Assembly (NCBI GenBank): GCA_030706685.1
Contig: JAUZOA010000044.1
Span: 1-41,037 of the forward strand
Origin: Bacteroidota bacterium
GTDB taxonomy: Bacteria > Bacteroidota > Bacteroidia > Chitinophagales > Chitinophagaceae
Direction of reading: 5' to 3'
Length of the DNA: 41,037 nt
In this document: positions 32,283-40,987 of the stretch, piece by piece
How the letters are laid out: the number at the start of each line of letters is the position of its first letter
Position numbering within the stretch: position 1 is the first letter of the stretch
The notes under the pieces: generated by a model
Told to the model about the DNA's origin: nothing
Databases searched by the model: none
Seen by the model: the letters and a program-made list of their open reading frames with translations, nothing else
Program-made: the position numbers and the translations under genes

Positions 32283-33596
32283 ATGAAGAAAGTACTTATC
32301 CATACTCTGAAGAGGTCAGACCTTACCCGTCTTTCGCCAGCCGTCTCCTTGACCCTCATCTATCTTACATTAAGCATTCTTTGGATATTACTAAGCGATT
32401 CTTTAGCCACAAGGATCGCGGGAGATAATATGCCAGTATTGGAAAAAATACAGGAGTTCGAAGGACTCATTTTTGTCCTGCTGTCCGCAGGAGTGCTTTA
32501 TTTTCTCAGCAGGGGGTTTTACAGAAATATGTTGAACTCTTTCCGGCAAAAAGAGAGCCTGGAACAAAAATTCATGGCCCTGAATGAAGCAGCCAGGGAA
32601 GGTATATTTGATTGCGACCTGGAAAGCAGGAAGGCGCAACTAAACAGTAAGATGAGATTCTTCCTGCCAACTCCCTGCAATGAAATAGAAAATTTCTGGC
32701 AGGCATACCAGGGAAGAATTCACCCGGAAGATATGCCCCACTTTACAGAAGAATATACTGAAATCATTTCATCCCGCAGATCGAACTGGCAGTTGGAATA
32801 CAGGTTACTGGGATCTGATAACAAATACTATACTGTTGCCAGCAATATTTACATATTACGTAATACACAGACAGGCCAGCCCACCCGGCTGATCGGCGCT
32901 ATCCAGGATGTAAGCGATCTTCGTAACCTGCAGGCAGAAAAATATGAATCAGAATTAAAGCATAAAAGAAGATTAGCCGTTTCTATCATAAGGGCGCAGG
33001 AAAATGAACGTAACCGGTGGGCACAGGAACTGCATGATAATGTCTGCCAGATGCTTTCTGTAGCGAAATTATACCTCAGGGAAATGAATAACCGCCCGGG
33101 ATCCCTGCCTGTACTGCTTCCCGAAGTGACAAAAATGGTTTCGGATGCCATGCTGGAGATACGCCAGCTTTCCGCCAATATCAGGCCTCCCTCTTTTTCG
33201 GAAACAACTTTGCAGCAGTCGCTCGAAAAACTGGCAGCCGACATAAACCGTGTCAAAGAGATTAAATTTAATTTCAGCATCAATGATATCACTGAAATAA
33301 AATTATGTGATGAACAGAAATTAATGATCTATCGTATCGTGCAGGAGCAACTGAATAATATTATTAAATACGCGGAAGCAAATAAAGTAGAAATAAACCT
33401 GGACCAGGCGAAGGAAATGATCAATATTATAGTAAAAGACGATGGCAAAGGTTTTGATCCTTCCTGTATCAAAACGGGTATCGGTCTCAGGAATATTCAA
33501 AGCCGGCTGCAATTCTACAAAGGGAATATGCACATAGAATCATCACCCGGTCATGGATGTGTTTTATCTGCCGCCTTTAAGCTGCAGGCTTCATAA
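32283..33596 (+). CDS. Orphan sensor histidine kinase (HisKA_3 type) with PAS domain
   Basis: A 437-residue inner-membrane kinase. Two membrane segments lie near 22-40 and 60-78, with a short outside loop between. A PAS fold follows at about 95-215 (FMALNEAAREGIFDCDLESR ... RIHPEDMPHFTEEY ... LIGAIQDVSDL). The HisKA_3 dimerisation helix has ENERNRWAQELHDNVCQML with phosphate acceptor His251. The ATPase part has QEQLNNIIKYAEA (N box), DDGKGFD and GIGLRNIQSRL (G boxes). It should phosphorylate a LuxR-type regulator, but none is next to it. A small palindrome (CGCCTCAGGCG, 32246-32256) lies 27 bases before the start. Confidence 0.9.
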   Translation: MKKVLIHTLKRSDLTRLSPAVSLTLIYLTLSILWILLSDSLATRIAGDNMPVLEKIQEFEGLIFVLLSAGVLYFLSRGFYRNMLNSFRQKESLEQKFMALNEAAREGIFDCDLESRKAQLNSKMRFFLPTPCNEIENFWQAYQGRIHPEDMPHFTEEYTEIISSRRSNWQLEYRLLGSDNKYYTVASNIYILRNTQTGQPTRLIGAIQDVSDLRNLQAEKYESELKHKRRLAVSIIRAQENERNRWAQELHDNVCQMLSVAKLYLREMNNRPGSLPVLLPEVTKMVSDAMLEIRQLSANIRPPSFSETTLQQSLEKLAADINRVKEIKFNFSINDITEIKLCDEQKLMIYRIVQEQLNNIIKYAEANKVEINLDQAKEMINIIVKDDGKGFDPSCIKTGIGLRNIQSRLQFYKGNMHIESSPGHGCVLSAAFKLQAS

Positions 33597-33601
33597 AATG
33601 A

Positions 33602-34510
33602 TCAGAGTTGACCATTTTCCTGCAGCCAGTTTTTTAGCCGCTCTATCCACTGATCGTTGGTTGTTTTATTGTTCAGGCCGAATCCATGGCCTCCTTTCTG
33701 GTACAAATGCAATTCCGCCAATACATGATTTTTCAGCAATGCTTCATAGTAATGTATACTGTTTTCAGGATTTACCGTTTTATCATCCCCGGCATGTACC
33801 ATAAAAGCAGGTGGCGTTTGAGGGGTAACCTGCCATTCATTAGAATAGTTTCTTATCATTTCAGGTGAAGGGTCTTTGCCGATAAGGTTAACCCGGCTGC
33901 CCATATGGGCCAGGCTGTCGGTAAGACTGATGACCGGGTAAATAAGAATGGAGAAATCAGGCCGCAATGAAATATTATGGGGATTATCAATAACTGCTTT
34001 ATCGAAATGAGTAGAAGAAGTAGCCGCCAGGTGTCCCCCGGCAGAAAAGCCCATGATACCTATTTTTCCCGGATCAATATTCCATTTTACCGCGTTCTCC
34101 CGAACCATTTGAATGGCTCTTTGCGCATCCTGCAAAGGGCCGATTGATTTATCGATCATAATAGAATCATCCGGCAGGCGATATTTCAATACAAAGGCGG
34201 TAATGCCCCATTCATTAAATACTTTAGCAACATCCGATCCTTCGTGACCAAATGACAGCCGGGTATATCCTCCCCCGGGACAGATAATAATCGCTGTTCT
34301 CTTTTCCCCGGGTTCACCCGGCGTATACATCGTCAGGGTAGGAACAGAAACTTTGCTAATCCTGAGATTATTATCGGTTACTGCTCTTTCTTCCCTGTCA
34401 GGTAAAGGCTTGCTATTGGGAATACTTTCATACAATGCCATTACATCCTGTGCAGGCAATAGTTCACTTAAAAGGAGACACCCGGTTAATAAGACAAACA
34501 TTTTTTTCAT
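33602..34510 (-). CDS. Exported alpha/beta hydrolase (acetylesterase/xylanase-esterase-like)
   Basis: A 302-residue enzyme. MKKMFVLLTGCLLLSELLPAQ is the signal peptide; ATG 34519 is a second option three codons upstream. The oxyanion loop is CPGGGYTRLSFGHEG at 78-91. The triad is Ser156 (GFSAGGH), Asp242 or Asp243 (HAGDDKTV) and His275 (GGHGFG). The layout fits secreted Bacteroidota carbohydrate esterases that remove acetyl or feruloyl groups from plant polymers, but the substrate is inferred. It follows the TMEM175-type gene by 25 to 34 bases and is likely in its transcript. It converges on the kinase gene with 5 bases between. Confidence 0.85.
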   Translation of the reverse strand: MKKMFVLLTGCLLLSELLPAQDVMALYESIPNSKPLPDREERAVTDNNLRISKVSVPTLTMYTPGEPGEKRTAIIICPGGGYTRLSFGHEGSDVAKVFNEWGITAFVLKYRLPDDSIMIDKSIGPLQDAQRAIQMVRENAVKWNIDPGKIGIMGFSAGGHLAATSSTHFDKAVIDNPHNISLRPDFSILIYPVISLTDSLAHMGSRVNLIGKDPSPEMIRNYSNEWQVTPQTPPAFMVHAGDDKTVNPENSIHYYEALLKNHVLAELHLYQKGGHGFGLNNKTTNDQWIERLKNWLQENGQL

Positions 34511-34544
34511 GTTATTCATATTCGCAATGAAATAAAAAAGGATA

Positions 34545-35123
34545 TTATTCTTTTAAAGCTTTTTCAATATTCCTGTCCGGTATCAGCCATATGACGGCCA
34601 CGAGAAAAAAAAGACTGGCTGAAATAGCAGTATGAATAAAGGCAGCAGGCACGGCCGATAAATAAAGAAGCAGGGAAATTACTCCTTTTTTAGATTGTTT
34701 TTCCAATGGTTCCCGCAGGTGTGTATTGTGGGGGTGACTACCCGCAATTACCCGTAGCAAAATATAATACGCTATACTACATGTAGTCTGCAACACCGCG
34801 TAAGCCGCAACGGAGATCCTCTCAAAATGATTTTCCCCCATCCAGGCGGTAGCAAAAGGAATAAGGGAAAGCCAGAAAAGCAAATGGGTATTGGCCCAGA
34901 TTATTTTGCTATTGATATGCGATACGGTATGCAGCAGGTGATGATGATTGCCCCAGTAGATGGCAATGATAGTAAAACTTAATACATAACAGGTAAAAAC
35001 CGGAACCAGTGGCCGGATAGCTTCCCAGTTCGTGCCACGTGGCGTTTTCAGCTCAAGCACCATGATCGTAATAATAATGGCCAGTACCCCATCGCTGAAT
35101 GCTTCCAGCCTTGTTTTTGTCAT
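34545..35123 (-). CDS. TMEM175 family potassium channel-like protein (DUF1211)
   Basis: A 192-residue integral membrane protein. The N-terminus MTKTRLEAFSDGVLAIIITI carries the R-x-x-x-F-S-D motif at residues 5-11 that defines the family, whose bacterial members are potassium-selective channels. About five to six hydrophobic segments follow, including VFTCYVLSFTIIAIYWGNHH and LLFWLSLIPFATAWMG. Bacterial TMEM175 is a homotetramer of 6-helix subunits. It is the first gene of a probable two-gene unit with the alpha/beta hydrolase, though the two have no obvious shared job. Confidence 0.9.
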   Translation of the reverse strand: MTKTRLEAFSDGVLAIIITIMVLELKTPRGTNWEAIRPLVPVFTCYVLSFTIIAIYWGNHHHLLHTVSHINSKIIWANTHLLFWLSLIPFATAWMGENHFERISVAAYAVLQTTCSIAYYILLRVIAGSHPHNTHLREPLEKQSKKGVISLLLYLSAVPAAFIHTAISASLFFLVAVIWLIPDRNIEKALKE

Positions 35124-35191
35124 GCCCGAAAATAATACTAAAAAATAACCGCTGTGCCGGGATTTGTCAACTTCATTAACTTTACTATTCT

Positions 35192-35605
35192 ATGACAGGA
35201 TTTTCGATACAAACACAAGACGGGCCACTTATTCGTTTCAGGTTTTATCATGATTCAGCATCATGTACGTCCGAAGCTTTTTGGAATAGCCTGCCTTTTT
35301 CGAGGGTTCTTTTTCATGCAAGAGTATCCGGCCAGGAGATCTGGACAGACGATGCTCCCAAATTGGATATACCCCAGGAAAATTCTTCAGTATTCGCCGA
35401 CCCGGGAGAAATCGCTATCGGCCCGGTAAAGCCGCAAAGAAATAAGGTAGCCGGGATGATGGGGATTTTTTATGGTGAAGGAAAGCTGGTGGACGGCAGT
35501 AATATCTTCGCGAAAATTTTTGATGAAGATCTTCCCTTACTCAAAGAACTGGGTGACAAGATATGGAGACAGGGTGCAGGGGAATTGAAATTTGAAAAAA
35601 TATAA
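35192..35605 (+). CDS. DUF3830 / cyclophilin-like fold protein
   Basis: A 137-residue soluble protein. It has SEAFWNSLPFSRVLFHARVSGQEIW at the core, then PQENSSVFADPGEIAIGPV, GMMGIFYGEGKLVDGSNIFAKI and LLKELGDKIWRQGAGELKFEKI. These match the DUF3830 family, in which a cyclophilin-like barrel binds a small ligand in place of proline. No known reaction. No signal peptide. It stands alone between the TMEM175 gene (opposite strand) and the Usp gene. Confidence 0.75.
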   Translation: MTGFSIQTQDGPLIRFRFYHDSASCTSEAFWNSLPFSRVLFHARVSGQEIWTDDAPKLDIPQENSSVFADPGEIAIGPVKPQRNKVAGMMGIFYGEGKLVDGSNIFAKIFDEDLPLLKELGDKIWRQGAGELKFEKI

Positions 35606-35730
35606 TCAACTAAAAATGCCCGGGCTCACAGGCGGCATCGATTTTGCATGAAGATGACCGCGATCCTGCACCTGGTTTCGATATTCTATTTTTTTGTTTC
35701 TTTGCACACCACCAGTCAATACTACTACAC

Positions 35731-36519
35731 ATGAAAGACGTTATCATCCCTATGGATTTTTCGGAGACTTCGTTGAATGCCGCCCGCTATGCCGCTGAGA
35801 TGCTGAGCGGCAAGCCCGATACCCATGTCATCCTGTACAACATGTTTGAAGATGAAGACAATGCTGAAACTTCGGTCCAATATCTTGAAACCCTGAAGTC
35901 TGAATTATTGCAAAAGGGCGTTACGAATAATATTGAATGTATAGCGGAATATGGCGATGACCTGATTGAAAGTCTTGGAAGATTAGCTTACCAAAAAAAC
36001 GCAGAGCTGATCGTAATGGGCATTTCGGAAAAGGAAGAATGGAGGAGAGTATTTGTGGGCAGTAATACGCTTAAGATGGCCGACCAGAATGTTTGCCCCG
36101 TCATGATCATACCCCCTGTTGCCAAATACAAGGGCATTAAAAATATTGCCCTGGCATCAGATTTTGAAAACGTTGAAGCGACTACCCCCCTGCTGGCCAT
36201 AAAAACTGTCCTCGAAATTTTTCCTGCGAGCTTGCATATCGTGAATGTAGACAATGAACTTTATGTATCATTGACCGAAGAGTATCTCGCGGAAAAAGCA
36301 AAACTGCAGGAGATGTTCGCGGAGTTTAATCCCGAGTTTTATTTCATCGGCATGAACGATTTCTATGAAGCCATTGAACAATTCTCAAAAGACAGGGATA
36401 TTGACCTGGTTATTGTCATTCCCAAAAATCACTCGTTTGTTAACAAGCTATTAGGCCATAGCCATACTAAACAGCTTGCTTTTCAAAGCAGCGTCCCTAT
36501 ACTGGCGGCGCACGAATGA
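35731..36519 (+). CDS. Tandem universal stress protein (UspA fold)
   Basis: A 262-residue cytoplasmic protein. It begins MKDVIIPMDFSETSLNAARYAAEML, the normal Usp start, so ATG 35731 is taken over 35644. The first Usp domain ends near 140 with AELIVMGISEKEEWRRVFVG and VCPVMIIPPV. The second domain (KNIALASDFENVEATTPLLA ... DLVIVIPKNHSFVNKLLGHS) is more diverged; the nucleotide loop G-2x-G-9x-G is not clear in it. Such tandem Usps are common in Bacteroidota and respond to starvation or redox stress, probably binding ATP or AMP. Confidence 0.9.
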   Translation: MKDVIIPMDFSETSLNAARYAAEMLSGKPDTHVILYNMFEDEDNAETSVQYLETLKSELLQKGVTNNIECIAEYGDDLIESLGRLAYQKNAELIVMGISEKEEWRRVFVGSNTLKMADQNVCPVMIIPPVAKYKGIKNIALASDFENVEATTPLLAIKTVLEIFPASLHIVNVDNELYVSLTEEYLAEKAKLQEMFAEFNPEFYFIGMNDFYEAIEQFSKDRDIDLVIVIPKNHSFVNKLLGHSHTKQLAFQSSVPILAAHE

Positions 36520-36867
36520 CGACTCCATTCCTGCGGCTTCGTACAGTAATTCATTTTGAATAGCGGAATGGGGAAATTTTATTCCCGAACAAATTTCCCT
36601 CCCGATGTAAGAGGGATCCCAATCCCAAAATTTCAAAATACGGTACTACCCGGTTCTAATATACTTGCAATCCTCCCCCCATTGCCTTATTTTTGCTGTA
36701 CGATTGCAGGTTTCATGCGCTTTTCATTTCATATAATCCGCGTTTATAAGTTTGCCGATCTGCTGCCGGCCAATTTTTACATTCCCGATTAATATTTACC
36801 TGCTGCCTGCAATGGAATGAAGTTTGGGTGGCTTCTCTCTGTGTTATGATCCAAAAAAAGAGTTATC
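36520..36867. other. 348-bp intergenic region with two overlapping hairpins
   Basis: No gene was seen. GGGAAATTT (36571-36579) pairs with AAATTTCCC (36591-36599). TCCCTC (36596-36601) can pair with GAGGGA (36611-36616) instead, sharing four bases with the first stem. No strong T run follows, so a plain terminator is not certain. The last 100 bases should hold the promoter of the deiminase gene. Confidence 0.5.
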
Positions 36868-38316
36868 ATGGCTAAAAACAGCAATAAAATATCTGTTACT
36901 TCAGAAATAGGAATGTTGAGAAGATTACTGGTGCATAGTCCCGACAGCGGGCTGGGAAAAGTTGTTCCCTCCAAAGCGCAGGACTGGTTGTTTGAAGATA
37001 TCGTTCATCTTGAAACTATCCGCCGTAAAGAATATGATTATTATACCAAGTTGTTGTTATATTTTCTCGACCCGGGAAAGATCAGGGGACGCCTGGCAAC
37101 CATTGACGATCCCAGGAACAATTTTGATTTTTATAAGCCCGGTCATCCTGCGTTCTTTCGCTCCGATAAAGTGGTCGAGCTCCAATGGCTGCTGAGCGAA
37201 ATATTGGAAGATCGTGAAATAAAATTGAAACTCATTGCCTCCGTTTGTGCGATAGAAAACTGCTCTTACGAAACACAAAATCACCTGGCGACACTTACAC
37301 CGGTTGAATTGGCTAAGGTTTTTATCAGCGGCTCATTAACGGAAGAAGAAATGTTGTTTCCCCCTGTTCCCAATCTTATTTTCACCAGGGATATCGGCAT
37401 CACCATTAATGATCATATACTCTTAAACAAGCCGGCAAAAAAAGCAAGGACAAGAGAGGCCTTACTGCTAAAATACATTTTCTTTAATCATGCACTGTTT
37501 GCGGCTTACCGCAACAACATCATTGAAATCCCGGATACATCACACCACTTTCTTTTACCCAAAGAAGGAGATGATAAAAAAGTAACATTGGAAGGCGGTG
37601 ATATCATGGTCATCACCAGGGATCATCTTCTTATCGGGTTGAGTGAACGAACTTCGCAGGAAGCCGCGCATCATGTGATTAACATTTTGTTTGAAAAAAA
37701 CATCGTCAAAAAGATTACGGTGGTCAAGATACCGAAGAAGAGGGATTATATGCATATTGATACCATTTTTACACAGGTAAAAAGAAATATATGGGTGATG
37801 CTGGGGAATTTCTCCAAAAAAGCAATCAAGAAGGAAGATGCGGATGCGGTGCAGCGAATATTAGAAGGAGTAAAAAAAGAAGACAAGATAAAGATCACGC
37901 AATTCCGGAAAAAAGATCCGTCGAACCCGGCTCATTTTGATAATCTCGAAGAGTTGCTGACCGATATCAGTGAAAACGACCTGGGGGCCAAAGGCAAGGT
38001 AAAATTCATTTATTCAGGTAATAACGAATTCCCTTTCGACGCGCGTGAGCAATGGACAGACTCCTGCAACCTGCTGGCTTTGAAAGAAGGCGTCGTACTT
38101 GGCTATGACCGGAATGATAAAACCGTGGAAGCCTTTAAAAATGCCGGATTTTCCATTATTCATGCGCATGACCTGATACCAAAATTAGAAAGCGGTGAAA
38201 TAAAGGCAGAGGAAATGGAAGATACCCTGATAACGATGCCATCGGCTGAACTGTCAAGAGCCAGGGGCGGATTTCATTGTATGAGCATGCCCCTGTTGAG
38301 GGATGATATAGAATAA
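36868..38316 (+). CDS. Arginine deiminase family protein
   Basis: A 482-residue cytoplasmic enzyme of the guanidine-modifying (GME) superfamily, expected to hydrolyse arginine to citrulline and ammonia. Signatures are EIGMLRRLLVHSPDSGLGKV at the start, IFTRDIGITI (FTRD at 172-175), LEGGDIMVI (Glu242), MHIDTIFTQ (His296 and Asp298), and GGFHCMSMPL with nucleophile Cys471 near the C-terminus. At 482 residues it is longer than classic ArcA (about 410). The additions lie around 90-165 (FYKPGHPAFFRSDKVVELQW and after) and 320-360 (a lysine-rich KKEDADAVQRILEGVKKEDK). The CtlX gene follows after 112 bases that hold a long hairpin. Confidence 0.85.
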   Translation: MAKNSNKISVTSEIGMLRRLLVHSPDSGLGKVVPSKAQDWLFEDIVHLETIRRKEYDYYTKLLLYFLDPGKIRGRLATIDDPRNNFDFYKPGHPAFFRSDKVVELQWLLSEILEDREIKLKLIASVCAIENCSYETQNHLATLTPVELAKVFISGSLTEEEMLFPPVPNLIFTRDIGITINDHILLNKPAKKARTREALLLKYIFFNHALFAAYRNNIIEIPDTSHHFLLPKEGDDKKVTLEGGDIMVITRDHLLIGLSERTSQEAAHHVINILFEKNIVKKITVVKIPKKRDYMHIDTIFTQVKRNIWVMLGNFSKKAIKKEDADAVQRILEGVKKEDKIKITQFRKKDPSNPAHFDNLEELLTDISENDLGAKGKVKFIYSGNNEFPFDAREQWTDSCNLLALKEGVVLGYDRNDKTVEAFKNAGFSIIHAHDLIPKLESGEIKAEEMEDTLITMPSAELSRARGGFHCMSMPLLRDDIE

Positions 38317-38326
38317 TGAAATAATA

Positions 38327-38416
38327 TACGATGTTAGATGTACGATGTACGCAAGTCCTTAGAAACAAGTCTCTTTAAATATACGGAGTGGCGTACATCA
38401 TACATCTAACATCGTA
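38327..38416 (+). repeat. Long inverted repeat (26-bp arms, one mismatch) between deiminase and CtlX genes
   Basis: Bases 38327-38352 are the reverse complement of 38391-38416 with one mismatch, around a 38-nt loop. The left arm itself holds TACGATGT twice, 14 bases apart (38327 and 38341). The right arm ends 12 bases before the CtlX start codon. There is no T run, so it is not a plain terminator. Confidence 0.9.
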
Positions 38417-38428
38417 CATCAAATAATC

Positions 38429-39343
38429 ATGCAAACCACTTCCCATATACTGATGATACGGCCGGTTAATTTTGGCTTCAACCCCGAAACGGCTGTAAAT
38501 AATGCTTTCCAGGTAAAAGGAGATGATGATAATACGCAGAATAAAGCATTGAAGGAATTTGACGACTTGGTGAGCCTGCTACGAAAAAATGATGTTGACG
38601 TAACCGTTGTTGAAGACACTATTGAACCGCATACCCCTGATTCCATTTTTCCCAACAACTGGGTATCTTTTCATAATGATGGCAGCCTGCTGCTTTACCC
38701 GATGTACGCGGTAAACAGGAGAGCGGAGAGAAAAGAACATGTCCTGGAAAAGATTAAGGAAAAATTTGTTATCAGGAAAAAGATTGACCTCAGCCGGTAT
38801 GAAAAGGAAAACATCTTCCTCGAAGGAACGGGCAGCATGGTGCTCGACAGGGATAATGAAATAGCATATGCCTGTCTGTCACCAAGAACAAATGAAAAAG
38901 TGTTAGCTGATTTTGCCCGGCAAACAGGTTATACTCCTGTTGTATTTCATGCTATTGATGAAAAGGGGCAGGCCATTTATCATACCAATGTGATGATGTG
39001 CGTGGCCGACAAATACATTGTTATTTGCACTGATTCCATCCGGAATAATACAGAGAAAGAAAAAATAATGACCGCAATAAATAAAACCGGTAAAGAGATC
39101 ATTACTATCACACCGGATCAAATGAATCATTTTGCCGGCAATATGCTCCAGGTAGAAAACAAAAGAGGCGAAAAATTATTAGTGATGTCAACACAGGCTT
39201 ATGTATCGCTGACCGATATGCAGAAAAGTAAACTTCAATCTTTCAATACCATTATCCACTCCCCTCTTACTACGATTGAAACCAATGGCGGCGGTAGCGC
39301 CAGGTGCATGATGGCGGAAGTGCATTTGCCGGTGCTGGAATAA
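38429..39343 (+). CDS. ctlX: CtlX family hydrolase (citrulline/arginine-modifying, GME superfamily)
   Basis: A 304-residue cytoplasmic enzyme. HILMIRPVNFGFNPETAVNN at the start and SIFPNNWVSFHNDGSLLLYP identify the CtlX / arginine-deiminase-related branch. Candidate catalytic residues are Glu132 (FLEGTGSMV), His185 (IYHTNVMMC) and nucleophile Cys293 (GGGSARCMM). In Francisella, CtlX splits citrulline to ornithine, carbon dioxide and ammonia. Here it follows an arginine deiminase, whose product is citrulline, so a two-step route from arginine to ornithine is likely. A long hairpin separates the genes. The DUF1684 gene follows after 24 bases. Confidence 0.85.
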   Translation: MQTTSHILMIRPVNFGFNPETAVNNAFQVKGDDDNTQNKALKEFDDLVSLLRKNDVDVTVVEDTIEPHTPDSIFPNNWVSFHNDGSLLLYPMYAVNRRAERKEHVLEKIKEKFVIRKKIDLSRYEKENIFLEGTGSMVLDRDNEIAYACLSPRTNEKVLADFARQTGYTPVVFHAIDEKGQAIYHTNVMMCVADKYIVICTDSIRNNTEKEKIMTAINKTGKEIITITPDQMNHFAGNMLQVENKRGEKLLVMSTQAYVSLTDMQKSKLQSFNTIIHSPLTTIETNGGGSARCMMAEVHLPVLE

Positions 39344-39367
39344 TTCAATTAGTTTTATTTTTATACT

Positions 39368-39964
39368 ATGAAAAAAATAAAATGCCTTACAGCCGGCCTG
39401 CTGCTCTTTTCTTTCCCTGGCGTTTGCCAGCAAACTTATAAAGATTCCATCCAGGCTTATATCAAAAATTATACAGATAAACATGAAGTAGTAACCGGCG
39501 ATGATAAAAAATATCTCAACTTCTTCCCCATCAATGAGCATTTCAGGACAACGGCCCTCTTTGAAAGAGTAAAGAATGGCAAATGGTTTACCATGGAAAC
39601 CTCGGGCAATCTGAAACAAGTCTTCCGGGTATATGGCATTATTCATTTTACCATACATGATACAGCGCTTACATTGAATATCTACCAGTCGCAACGGCTG
39701 ATGAACGTAGCTGAATTCAAGGACCAATTGTTCCTTCCTTTTACCGACCTGACATCCGGCGAAGAGAGCTATGCAGCAGGCAGGTATATTGACCTCGTCT
39801 TTGACGATATTCTCGACAATAAAGTAGTCATTGATTTTAATAAAGCCTACAACCCTTACTGTGCTTATGCAAGCGGGAAATACAATTGCCCCATACCTCC
39901 GCGGGAAAATAATCTTACTATCGCGATACTTGCCGGTGAAAAGAATTATGGCAAGCATAAATAG
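39368..39964 (+). CDS. Exported DUF1684 protein
   Basis: A 198-residue protein. MKKIKCLTAGLLLFSFPGVCQ is a signal peptide with an unusual cysteine just before the cleavage point. The family core is LNFFPINEHFRTTALFERV, GKWFTMETSGNLKQVFRVYG, LFLPFTDLTSGEESYAAGRYIDL, then IDFNKAYNPYCAYASGKYNC and PIPPRENNLTIAILAGEKNY. This is DUF1684, common in Bacteroidota and of unknown function; the conserved GRYIDL and N-P-Y-C-A-Y segments could form a metal or ligand site. It lies 24 bases after ctlX, so it may be co-transcribed. Confidence 0.9.
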   Translation: MKKIKCLTAGLLLFSFPGVCQQTYKDSIQAYIKNYTDKHEVVTGDDKKYLNFFPINEHFRTTALFERVKNGKWFTMETSGNLKQVFRVYGIIHFTIHDTALTLNIYQSQRLMNVAEFKDQLFLPFTDLTSGEESYAAGRYIDLVFDDILDNKVVIDFNKAYNPYCAYASGKYNCPIPPRENNLTIAILAGEKNYGKHK

Positions 39965-39973
39965 AATTGAAGT

Positions 39974-40861
39974 TTATTCAAAAGTTTTTTTCAATCCTTC
40001 ATCAAAAGACACCGGGTTATATCTCAAAATCTTTTTTGCTTTATCAATAACAAATCCTGTTTTCGGCGGGCGTTTTGCCGGTTGCGAGAAATCTTTTGCT
40101 GTTACTTTATTGATAAGCGAACTATTTAATCCCAGGTACTCAGCCGTTTTAACCGCCATCTGATAAGGCGTAAGCACATCTTCGCCGGATATATGGTAAA
40201 TCCCTTTTGCTCTTTTTTTAATTACCGCTATTATTCCGAGAGCAAGATCTTCCACGTAAGTGGGTGTGCGTACCTGGTCGTCTACCACGTTATACCTTTC
40301 TCCTTTTTCAAGTTTTTCCTTTACTATACTTAAGAGATTGCCTTTTCCCGCGCGTGGCTTGCCATAAACAAGGATAGTGCGAACAATCGCCCAATCATAC
40401 ACGTATTCCTGTACCGCTTCTTCCGCTTCTAGCTTTGTTTTGCCATAAAAGTTTAACGGCCCGGGTTTATCCTCTTCTTTATACATTCCTTTTTCCCCGT
40501 CAAAAATGAAATCGGTGGAAATAAAAATGAAAAAACTTTTATATTCTTCCGCGTTAATCAATAGCGTAACTGCAGCCTCTGTATTTTCCCGGTAAGCCTG
40601 CCATTGGTTTTGCTCGCAATCATCCGGCTTGCTCATCGCGCCGGCATGTACTACTGTATCCGGGGCATATTTTGCGAATACATCATGTACCCTGAACGGA
40701 TCAGTGAAATCCATTTCACAATAAGTGAAATTATCATAATTATGAAAAGGTAGACGGCATTCTCCTTTACCTGTCGCGATAACCGTATAATTATCCTGCA
40801 ATAATTTTTCAATAAGATAATATCCAAGAAAGCCATTGGCGCCTGTAACGAGGATTTTCAT
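39974..40861 (-). CDS. RmlD-type SDR oxidoreductase (sugar-nucleotide reductase-like)
   Basis: A 295-residue cytoplasmic extended SDR. MKILVTGANGFLGYYLIEKL gives the NAD(P) loop GANGFLG at 7-13. VVHAGAMSKPDDCEQNQWQA and FIFISTDFIFDG with Thr116 follow, then the catalytic pair Tyr139 and Lys143 (FYGKTKLEAE). RTPTYVEDLALGI and GIYHISGEDVLTPYQMA match dTDP-4-dehydrorhamnose reductase (RmlD), which makes dTDP-rhamnose. No other rml genes are in the window, so it may act on a different sugar nucleotide or on methionine adenosyltransferase-like substrates. It converges on the DUF1684 gene with 9 bases between. Confidence 0.85.
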   Translation of the reverse strand: MKILVTGANGFLGYYLIEKLLQDNYTVIATGKGECRLPFHNYDNFTYCEMDFTDPFRVHDVFAKYAPDTVVHAGAMSKPDDCEQNQWQAYRENTEAAVTLLINAEEYKSFFIFISTDFIFDGEKGMYKEEDKPGPLNFYGKTKLEAEEAVQEYVYDWAIVRTILVYGKPRAGKGNLLSIVKEKLEKGERYNVVDDQVRTPTYVEDLALGIIAVIKKRAKGIYHISGEDVLTPYQMAVKTAEYLGLNSSLINKVTAKDFSQPAKRPPKTGFVIDKAKKILRYNPVSFDEGLKKTFE

Positions 40862-40927
40862 TTTTTCAAGATAATATAAAAGAGCTTTTGTTCAAAAAAT
40901 ACCGGGTTCAGCTAGTAGATTAATTTG

Positions 40928-40987
40928 CCGGGAAGACAGGAAAACAATAAAAAATGGTTGGTCAATCAGGCCCTGCCGTCTTCCTGG
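40928..40987. other. Stem-loop at the right edge
   Basis: Bases 40928-40937 (CCGGGAAGAC) pair with 40978-40987 (GTCTTCCTGG) with one G-T wobble around a 40-nt loop. No gene was found between 40862 and the window end. It may be a terminator or UTR element of a gene beyond the edge. Confidence 0.35.

Noticed and set aside
39188-39958. 256-codon minus-strand frame opposite ctlX end and the DUF1684 gene
   Set aside because: Both plus-strand genes have clear family motifs; the minus-strand product is unordered in composition and matches nothing.
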